This document shows, piece by piece, positions 57,660 to 64,000 of a stretch of DNA of 64,000 bases (position 1 is the stretch's first letter; each line of letters opens with the position of its first letter). Origin of the DNA: a marine gamma proteobacterium HTCC2143. Lineage in GTDB: Bacteria; Pseudomonadota; Gammaproteobacteria; Pseudomonadales; Dasaniaceae. The position numbers and the translations under genes were made by a program. The stretch lies in NCBI GenBank assembly GCA_000169075.1, contig AAVT01000003.1:124001-188000 (forward strand), in the 5' to 3' direction. Under the pieces are notes generated by a model. It did no database searches, had not been told where the DNA came from, and saw only the letters and a program-made list of their open reading frames with translations.

Positions 57660-59282
57660 TTATGCAGGAAATACGTAGTCTTTATACTGATCCCTGAGAT
57701 CTTTTTTGCTGAGTTTCCCAGTCGCTGTGTGTGGGAGCTCCGTGACAAAAAGACAGTCATCGGGGGTCCACCAAGTTGCTACTTTGCCCTTAAACCAGCC
57801 CAACATTTCCTCCCGACTAAGTTCAGCACCCTCTTTTTTAATGACCAGAAGCAGTGGGCGCTCGGTCCACTTTTCATGGTACAAACCAATGACAGCAGCC
57901 TCCTCAACTGCCGGATGATCTACGGCGGCATTTTCCAAATCAATAGAACTAATCCACTCACCGCCCGACTTAATAACATCCTTACTCCGATCGGTAATTT
58001 GCATGAAGCCATCGGCATCAATTGTTGATACATCACCGGTATCAAACCAACCTTCATCGTCGTGCGCGTTACTGTCATCGAGTTTAAAATAGTTGCTGCA
58101 CACCCAGGGACCACGAACTTTAAGTCCGCCAAAAGCGACGCCATCCCAAGGTAACTCCTTATTATCTTCGTCGACAATTTTCATCTCGACACCGTACATT
58201 CCCCGTCCAGCCTTCACCCGCATGCGGGCAAATGCTTCTTCACCAAGGGCATCCCTATCCAGCTTAGGGTTATAGGTTCCCAGTGGACTCATTTCTGTCA
58301 TACCCCAGCCGACATGTGTGTATACGCCGTACTTATCAAAGGTTTCCATGATGGAAACCGGGCATGCTGCGCCACCAACAATAACTCGATCGAGTGGATC
58401 TATTCGTTTACCCGTTTGCTCCAAGTAGTTCTGCAAAGCTAGCCACACGGTAGGTACGCCCGCCGAAAAAGTAACTTTCTCTTCATTAATCAGCTCTGTT
58501 AATACTTCACCGTCGGCCATCTTCGAGCCCGGAAATACTAACTTTGTCCCGATCATTGCCGCACCATACGGTATCCCCCATGCATTAACATGAAACATGG
58601 GGACGATCGGCAAAATAACGTCATTACTGTTAAGACCCATGACATCACGCAAACTGCCGCCCAAACAATGCAACACGGTAGAACGATGATTATAAAGGAC
58701 ACCTTTTGGGTGACCGGTGGTACCGGAGGTATAACACAGAGAAGAGGCTTCTAGTTCGTCAATCTCAGGCCACTCAAAGCTGTCGTTTTCTGACGCCAAT
58801 AAGGTTTCATAACAATAAACATTGTTCATCGACGTCTCCGGCATGCAGTCCTCCGAAGTTAAGACAATAATGCCCTTAACGTTAGGCATAAGAGCTTGCA
58901 ACTGCTCTAACAGTGGCAGGAATAGAACATCGGTATAAATAAATGTGTCGTCAGCATGGTTGACAATGTATTCAACTTGCTCGGGAAATAAGCGGGGATT
59001 AATTGTGTGGCAAACCATGCCTGAGCAGCTGACGGCGTAATATAGCTCAAAGTGACGATAGTCATTCCATGCCAAAGTCGCTATGCGATCCCCAGGCTTG
59101 GCACCGAGCCGCTGTAAGCTATTCGCCAGTTTACGCACTCGAGTAAACGCATCAGTGTAAGTATAGCGATGTCGCGGATTGTCATTGGTCACCGATACTA
59201 TCTCAGTACCCCCATGAAATTTCTCCGCATGTTTCATCACAGAAGTAATTGTTAATGGTGTGTCCATCATCAAACCGTGCAT
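57660..59282 (-). CDS. Acyl-CoA synthetase (DmdB-like medium-chain ligase)
   Basis: A 540-residue member of the adenylate-forming CoA ligase family. The AMP-binding motif [46 protein letters not shown] and the catalytic lysine in [12 protein letters not shown] are all present. The start [12 protein letters not shown] and the [32 protein letters not shown] block resemble DmdB, the methylmercaptopropionate-CoA ligase of marine bacteria, though medium-chain fatty acids are equally likely substrates. It is 146 bases upstream of the DmdC-like dehydrogenase on the same strand. Confidence 0.9.
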   Translation of the reverse strand: MHGLMMDTPLTITSVMKHAEKFHGGTEIVSVTNDNPRHRYTYTDAFTRVRKLANSLQRLGAKPGDRIATLAWNDYRHFELYYAVSCSGMVCHTINPRLFPEQVEYIVNHADDTFIYTDVLFLPLLEQLQALMPNVKGIIVLTSEDCMPETSMNNVYCYETLLASENDSFEWPEIDELEASSLCYTSGTTGHPKGVLYNHRSTVLHCLGGSLRDVMGLNSNDVILPIVPMFHVNAWGIPYGAAMIGTKLVFPGSKMADGEVLTELINEEKVTFSAGVPTVWLALQNYLEQTGKRIDPLDRVIVGGAACPVSIMETFDKYGVYTHVGWGMTEMSPLGTYNPKLDRDALGEEAFARMRVKAGRGMYGVEMKIVDEDNKELPWDGVAFGGLKVRGPWVCSNYFKLDDSNAHDDEGWFDTGDVSTIDADGFMQITDRSKDVIKSGGEWISSIDLENAAVDHPAVEEAAVIGLYHEKWTERPLLLVIKKEGAELSREEMLGWFKGKVATWWTPDDCLFVTELPHTATGKLSKKDLRDQYKDYVFPA

Positions 59283-59529
59283 AGAAAACCCCTATATACT
59301 GTATATTTGACCCAGGGTCTAAAAGCCACCAGGTCCTATGTAATAAATCGTCCAATTTAGCCAGACATTATACGCAATCCTATTTCGCCTGTATTGTCTT
59401 TTACTCATTTAGACCTATGCCACTAAATCACCGAATAACGCGTCCTTGACTACACATCCGAGGGAGAATAATCCACAATAGTGCTGTTAGTTAAGTCCAT
59501 AATTCGAAAGGTCTTAAATTATTACTTCT

Positions 59530-61758
59530 ATGGATACATTCCAACCCGCTCCAGCGACTAAACAGTTAATACTGATTGGTGGTGGCCACAGCCACTTGTC
59601 CGTCATCAAACAACTGGGGATGCGACCTATCGCAGGGCTGCAGGTAACTGTGATTAGTAAAGATATCCAAACACCATATTCTGGTATGGTGCCCGGAATG
59701 ATTGCAGGTCATTACGATGATGCTGACGCCCATATCGACTTGCGTAAACTCTGTGAAGTGTCTGGAATCAGCTTGATTCAAGCCTCAGTAACCGGAATTG
59801 AGCCCAAACTACAACAGGTTTTTTGTGCCCAAAGACCACCCCTTTCGTACCATTGGCTTTCGATTAATATAGGATCGCAGCCCGCATTGAGTAATATCCC
59901 CGGGGCTGAAGGTATCGGTGCAGCTGTAAAACCTATATCTACTTTTATTAGCCATTGGCATGATGTATTAAATCGCTGCAAAAACAAACCCCGACCCACA
60001 GCTATCGCTATTGTTGGTGGCGGTGCAGCGAGCGTTGAAGTGGCAATGGCATGCCAATTTCAAGCGCAAAAAGAACTAGGCGTTAACTCCCAGTTATTAA
60101 AGTTTTCCGTCTTTAGCGGCAGTGATCAATTGCTGCCCAGCCACAACCGGCGAGTTCAACGTTATATCGCCAAGATGCTAAGCGAACGAGGGATTGAGTT
60201 ATTTTTGGGACACACTGTTAGCAGCGCTGTTAGCTATGGCGATCGAGAACAGCTGAATTTTAATGGTCGTGAAGCGATTATTGTTGACGAGGTGATTTGG
60301 GCAATTCATGCAGGTAGTGCCGACTGGCCAAAAAAAGCCGGACTCGATTGCGATGCCAATGGCTTTATTCGTGTCAACAATTTTCTTCAAAGCACTTCCC
60401 ATGACACCATATTTGCTGCCGGTGATATTGCAAGCTTCGACCCTCAACCGCTGGCTAAAAGTGGCGTTTATGCTGTGCGAGCCGGGCAGTATTTAGCGGA
60501 CAACCTACGCTTAGTCGTTAGCGGTAAGCCTCTCAAACCCTATAAGCCGCAAAAAAACTTCTTAAGTATTTTAATGACGGGGAACAAGCAGGCTATCGCC
60601 TCTAAAGCGGGGTTCAGTGTCGCCGGTCAGTGGGTTTGGCGATGGAAAGATTTCATCGACCGGGGGTTTATGAATAAATTCCGAGTGCTTCCTATCAGTA
60701 ATGCTGGCGACAAAGTAGTTGATGATCACTCAATGCGATGCGGCGGTTGTGGCGCAAAAATTGGCAACAGTATACTCAGCAGGGTTTTAGCAAAGCTCGA
60801 TGTGGTCGAAAACAGCGATATTGAAATTGGCTTAAGGAGCCCAGACGACGCAGCCGTCATCAATCCTCCCGAGGGTAGGCAGTGGCTGCAAACAGTCGAT
60901 TATTTTCGGGCTTTTATTGATGATCCATATCTACTTGGACGCATAGCAACGAATCATTGCCTGAGCGATATTTATGCCATGGGCGGAACACCACACTCTG
61001 CGCTGGCTATCGCCACCGTGCCCTATGGCTCCGAAGAACTGATTGAAAATTCTTTATTACAACTGATGAGTGGCGCTGTCGATAGTCTCAATGAGCAAGA
61101 AACCAGCTTGATCGGTGGCCATAGTAGCGAAGGTGCCGAATTAGGCTTTGGCCTGTCTGTCAATGGAACAATAGCCAAGAATGCACTCCTGACTAAGAGC
61201 AACCTACATAACGGCCAAGTGTTAGTCCTGACAAAACCGCTTGGTAGTGGTACTTTATTTGCGGCCAATATGAGAGGTCAAGCTCGGGGAAACTGGATTG
61301 ACAACGCACTGGAGCAAATGCTGATTAGTAATAGGCAGGCCGCCTCGATTATTCACCAACATGGAGCTACGGCCTGCACTGACATTACCGGCTTCGGCTT
61401 ATTGGGCCACCTATTAGAGATGCTCAATGCAACAACTAACTGCTCAGCGCAGATCATCATGGACAAGCTGCCTATATTGACTGGTGCCGCTGAAACCACT
61501 AAGGCTGGCTGGCTCAGCACACTTCATCCAGAAAATAGTCGTGCAGACCAACAGCTCAGCAATGCAGAAGAGTTTAGCCAGCACCCCTTCTACCCGCTAT
61601 TATTTGATCCGCAGACAGCGGGTGGACTGCTAGCGGCACTGCCCTCAGACCAAGTAGACCAATGCGTGGCCGCTCTTCGCGCTAGTGACTGCCCTGACGC
61701 CTGTGTAATCGGCTCGATCTGCCTATCGAAGACGGCGACTCAGGTTATCATGCAGTGA
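59530..61758 (+). CDS. selD: Selenide, water dikinase SelD fused to an FAD/NAD oxidoreductase
   Basis: A 742-residue fusion. Residues 1-390 are a pyridine-nucleotide-disulfide/NADH-dehydrogenase-like flavoprotein: FAD motif LIGGGHSH (15-22), second nucleotide motif IVGGGAASVEVA (161-172) and FAAGDIA (295-301). Residues 400-742 are SelD, which makes selenophosphate from selenide and ATP. The catalytic pair is C407 and K410 (GGCGAK), followed by the ATP-binding SPDDAAV, GRIATNHCLSDIYAMGG and FDPQTAGG segments. The second cysteine of the E. coli GCGCK motif is alanine. No selA, selB or selU gene lies in the window, so the selenophosphate user is elsewhere. A promoter must lie in the 247 bases upstream. 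Confidence 0.92.
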   Translation: MDTFQPAPATKQLILIGGGHSHLSVIKQLGMRPIAGLQVTVISKDIQTPYSGMVPGMIAGHYDDADAHIDLRKLCEVSGISLIQASVTGIEPKLQQVFCAQRPPLSYHWLSINIGSQPALSNIPGAEGIGAAVKPISTFISHWHDVLNRCKNKPRPTAIAIVGGGAASVEVAMACQFQAQKELGVNSQLLKFSVFSGSDQLLPSHNRRVQRYIAKMLSERGIELFLGHTVSSAVSYGDREQLNFNGREAIIVDEVIWAIHAGSADWPKKAGLDCDANGFIRVNNFLQSTSHDTIFAAGDIASFDPQPLAKSGVYAVRAGQYLADNLRLVVSGKPLKPYKPQKNFLSILMTGNKQAIASKAGFSVAGQWVWRWKDFIDRGFMNKFRVLPISNAGDKVVDDHSMRCGGCGAKIGNSILSRVLAKLDVVENSDIEIGLRSPDDAAVINPPEGRQWLQTVDYFRAFIDDPYLLGRIATNHCLSDIYAMGGTPHSALAIATVPYGSEELIENSLLQLMSGAVDSLNEQETSLIGGHSSEGAELGFGLSVNGTIAKNALLTKSNLHNGQVLVLTKPLGSGTLFAANMRGQARGNWIDNALEQMLISNRQAASIIHQHGATACTDITGFGLLGHLLEMLNATTNCSAQIIMDKLPILTGAAETTKAGWLSTLHPENSRADQQLSNAEEFSQHPFYPLLFDPQTAGGLLAALPSDQVDQCVAALRASDCPDACVIGSICLSKTATQVIMQ

Positions 61759-61875
61759 TAGCCACCATTTTTTAACAAACACTGTGCGATCGATATTGAA
61801 CGAATAGTTATAATTTCGTTTTTATAAGGGTTGCAAAAAATACCAACCTATTGAAAAGATTTATAGGAGAATACT

Positions 61876-63234
61876 GTGACTAACACATCATACGACTACG
61901 ACTTATTTGTCATCGGCGCTGGATCAGGCGGCGTTAGAGCCAGCCGTATGGCTGCGTCATTTGGAGCCCGTGTTGCGGTTGCCGAAGATCGTTACATGGG
62001 AGGAACCTGCGTCAATGTTGGATGCGTACCCAAAAAACTGTATGTCTATGCCTCTCAGTTTTCCAATGCGTTCGGTGATGCAAGAGGCTTTGGCTGGACG
62101 ACCTCTGCACCATCCTTTCATTGGCCTACTTTGCGAGACAACAAAGTTGCAGAAATTTCACGATTGAATGATGTCTATCAGAATATGCTGGGAGGCGCTG
62201 GGGTTAATATTATTGATGGTCGCGCGCGCTTCATTGATGCTCATACCGTTGAGGTGAATGGTCAGTCTTATAGTGCGGAGCGGATTATTTTGGCAACCGG
62301 CACGTGGCCATTTATACCGAATATTCCGGGCAGCGAACATGCAATCACATCTAATGAGATATTCGACCTTGAAAATTTCCCACAGCGCCTACTCGTGGTC
62401 GGCGGTGGTTATATTGCCGTCGAATTTGCCGGTGTATTTAATGGCCTCGGAGCTGAGACAACGCAGCTCTATCGCGGCCCTCTGTTTTTACGAGGCTTCG
62501 ACCAGGATATTCGAGAATTTGCCGCCCAAGAAATTGAAAAAGCCGGCGTCAACCTGCGCTTTAACAGCAATATCGCGGCAATTGAAAAGCTTGCCGATGG
62601 GAGCTTAGAAGCAACACTTGACGACGGTACCACAATAGCAGCTGATGCTATTCTTTACGCAACCGGCCGCAATCCTCATCTACAAGACTTAGGTTTTGAA
62701 AACGTTAATATCGCGCTCAATGATAATGGTACAGTAAAAGTGGACGATCATTTCCAGACTACTGAACCCAGCATTTATGCGTTGGGCGATATCACCGGCG
62801 GCATGGAGTTAACCCCTGTAGCACTTGCAGAGGGAATGGCACTTGCGAAAACACTGTACAACGACCAACCGACGAGCGTTGACTACGACACTATTCCAAC
62901 CGCTGTTTTTTGCCAGCCAAACATTGGAACATGCGGATTAACCGAACAGGAAGGCAAAGACAAGTACGGTGAAATAACTGTTTACGAGTCTGATTTCCGC
63001 GCTATGAAGCACACGATTGGCGGAAGGCAAGAACGAACCTACATGAAACTTGTCGTCGATACCGCCACGGATAAGGTTGTCGGCATTCATATGATGGGTG
63101 ACGATGCCGGGGAGATTGTTCAAGGAATGGCTATTGCAATGAAGGCAGGGGCAACCAAAGCACTGTTCGACAGTACGATAGGCATTCACCCTACTGCTGC
63201 TGAAGAGTTTGTGACGATGAGAACGCCCCGATAA
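61876..63234 (+). CDS. gor: Glutathione-disulfide reductase
   Basis: A homodimeric NADPH-dependent flavoenzyme that keeps glutathione reduced. The 452-residue protein has the FAD motif GAGSGG (14-19), the redox-active pair C45/C50 ([13 protein letters not shown]) and the NADPH-binding [10 protein letters not shown]. The C-terminal dimer-interface catalytic base is H438 (GIHPTAAEE). The start is GTG with AGGAG six bases upstream. A terminator follows its stop codon. Confidence 0.94.
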   Translation: MTNTSYDYDLFVIGAGSGGVRASRMAASFGARVAVAEDRYMGGTCVNVGCVPKKLYVYASQFSNAFGDARGFGWTTSAPSFHWPTLRDNKVAEISRLNDVYQNMLGGAGVNIIDGRARFIDAHTVEVNGQSYSAERIILATGTWPFIPNIPGSEHAITSNEIFDLENFPQRLLVVGGGYIAVEFAGVFNGLGAETTQLYRGPLFLRGFDQDIREFAAQEIEKAGVNLRFNSNIAAIEKLADGSLEATLDDGTTIAADAILYATGRNPHLQDLGFENVNIALNDNGTVKVDDHFQTTEPSIYALGDITGGMELTPVALAEGMALAKTLYNDQPTSVDYDTIPTAVFCQPNIGTCGLTEQEGKDKYGEITVYESDFRAMKHTIGGRQERTYMKLVVDTATDKVVGIHMMGDDAGEIVQGMAIAMKAGATKALFDSTIGIHPTAAEEFVTMRTPR

Positions 63235-63239
63235 ATAAT

Positions 63240-63267
63240 GCCGTCCAGTGATGGGGCGGCTTTATTT
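63240..63267 (+). terminator. Terminator after glutathione reductase
   Basis: Seven-base arms GCCGTCC and GGGCGGC with one G-U pair and a seven-base loop, followed by TTTATTT. It begins six bases after the stop and reaches the stop of the convergent der gene. Confidence 0.75.
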
Positions 63268-64000
63268 CCTAGGTTTTTTTACCTGACTCTTAACACGAGC
63301 CTTACGTTCTGTCTGGCGCTTACTCAACGTACCGCGATTTTCGGCGTATGGGTTCTCACCCGCTTTAAATTCTATTCGAATCGGTGTGCCGATAAGATTC
63401 AACTCACGGCGGAAAACTTTCTCTAAATAACGACGATAACTAGCTGGTACTTTAGCCGTTTGATTACCATGAATAACAATAATGGGAGGATTTGAACCAC
63501 CGGCATGCGCATAGCGCAATTTAATACGCCGGCCATTAATCATCGGCGGAGCATGGTCGAACACCGCACCTTCGAGAATCTGTGTTAGCTTATTCGTCTG
63601 CAATTTTTCCATCGACGATCGGTAGGCTTTATCAACTGATTCATAGAGATGACCAACGCCAGTACCATGCAATGCTGAAATGAAATGAATCTCTGCAAAA
63701 TCAATAAACTGTAAGCGACGCTCTAATTCACGCTTCACCCAAGTTTTGTGATCAATGTCCAATCCATCCCACTTATTCAATGCGATAACTAGTGCGCGAC
63801 CAGCATCAATAGCGTGACCTAACAGATGTAAGTCCTGATCGACCAGCCCTTCAGCTGCGTCCATTACCAAAACAACCACATTGGCATCATCGATCGCTTT
63901 TAGTGCTTTAACAATCGAGAATTTCTCGACCGTCTCTCTAACATTTTTACGCCGCCGAACTCCTGCCGTGTCTATTAGGGTATATGGCTGGCCTTCCCTT
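63262..64000 (-). CDS. der: Ribosome-associated GTPase Der (EngA), C-terminal part
   Basis: Der has two tandem GTPase domains and a KH-like domain and is needed for 50S subunit assembly. The window contains about 245 residues of the 3' half. The second GTPase domain has its G3 motif DTAG and the switch [14 protein letters not shown] (in the last 100 bases), G4 NKWD and a G5 ISAL-type segment. The KH-like domain ([26 protein letters not shown]) and a basic tail follow. The coding frame runs off the right edge at 64000, so the start and first GTPase domain lie outside; the first methionine seen is not the true start. Confidence 0.95.
   Translation of the reverse strand, partial: REGQPYTLIDTAGVRRRKNVRETVEKFSIVKALKAIDDANVVVLVMDAAEGLVDQDLHLLGHAIDAGRALVIALNKWDGLDIDHKTWVKRELERRLQFIDFAEIHFISALHGTGVGHLYESVDKAYRSSMEKLQTNKLTQILEGAVFDHAPPMINGRRIKLRYAHAGGSNPPIIVIHGNQTAKVPASYRRYLEKVFRRELNLIGTPIRIEFKAGENPYAENRGTLSKRQTERKARVKSQVKKPRK

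Noticed and set aside
1..64000. Prophage, insertion sequence, integron, toxin-antitoxin or defence-island genes
   Set aside because: No transposase, integrase, phage structural, restriction, Cas or toxin-antitoxin motif was found in any supported frame.

Overview
This is chromosomal DNA of a free-living, flagellated gammaproteobacterium, probably marine. The evidence is the gene content and family types: FliE/F/G with a sigma-54 promoter, CsrA, RMF, SlyX, TtcA, RlmKL, DUF2835, a LadS-type hybrid kinase, a PhoB/PhoR-Pst locus with very long PstC and PstA, an AbgT transporter and a DmdB/DmdC-like pair. I saw no rRNA or tRNA gene, CRISPR array, insertion sequence or prophage module. Codon use looks even throughout. 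Genus cannot be fixed from the sequence alone.

Layout. 1-3.3 kb: fliE-fliF-fliG on the minus strand behind a sigma-54 promoter. 3.4-7.5 kb: ttcA, mdh, a metal-dependent cyclase and a YgjP-type metallopeptidase. 7.5-12.5 kb: recQ, csrA and a 7TMR-DISM hybrid kinase with LadS architecture, with two short tandem repeats around csrA. 12.8-16.1 kb: a small secreted cysteine protein, a PhoP/PhoQ-like pair and a voltage-gated K+ channel ending in a zinc ribbon. 16.1-24.5 kb: a diguanylate cyclase, a TonB receptor, trpS, a glycosyltransferase of the tRNA-queuosine mannosyltransferase (QTMAN) family, and several small or structural unknowns. 24.6-27.5 kb: cinA and an AbgT transporter. 27.5-36.5 kb: phoB-phoR-pstS-pstC-pstA-pstB-phoU, all leftward, with three recognisable Pho boxes and an attenuator-like terminator after pstS. 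36.6-45.1 kb: ygiQ, rlmKL, rmf, a lamin-tail surface protein, a fused PyrD-PyrK dihydroorotate dehydrogenase and two small proteins. 45.7-52.8 kb: a six-gene MoxR-DUF58-DUF4381-VWA-VWA/TPR-BatD operon carrying an in-frame hexanucleotide microsatellite. 52.8-64 kb: cysH, slyX, a YciH/SUI1 protein, a YhhQ queuosine-precursor transporter, an acyl-CoA dehydrogenase and acyl-CoA ligase resembling DmdC and DmdB, a SelD fused to a flavin oxidoreductase, glutathione reductase and the 3' part of der.

How the genes work together. Three themes recur. The first is phosphate sensing and uptake, a complete Pho/Pst regulon core with its operators. The second is tRNA and rRNA modification and ribosome hibernation: TtcA, the QTMAN-like enzyme, YhhQ, SelD, RlmKL, RMF and YciH. 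The third is signalling towards surface lifestyle: the LadS-like kinase beside CsrA, the diguanylate cyclase and flagellar genes. The points most worth following up are the bacterial QTMAN homologue, the PyrD-PyrK fusion at the locus where other gammaproteobacteria keep class 2 pyrD, the LadS-csrA adjacency, the oxidoreductase-SelD fusion, and the EQ-repeat VWA protein.
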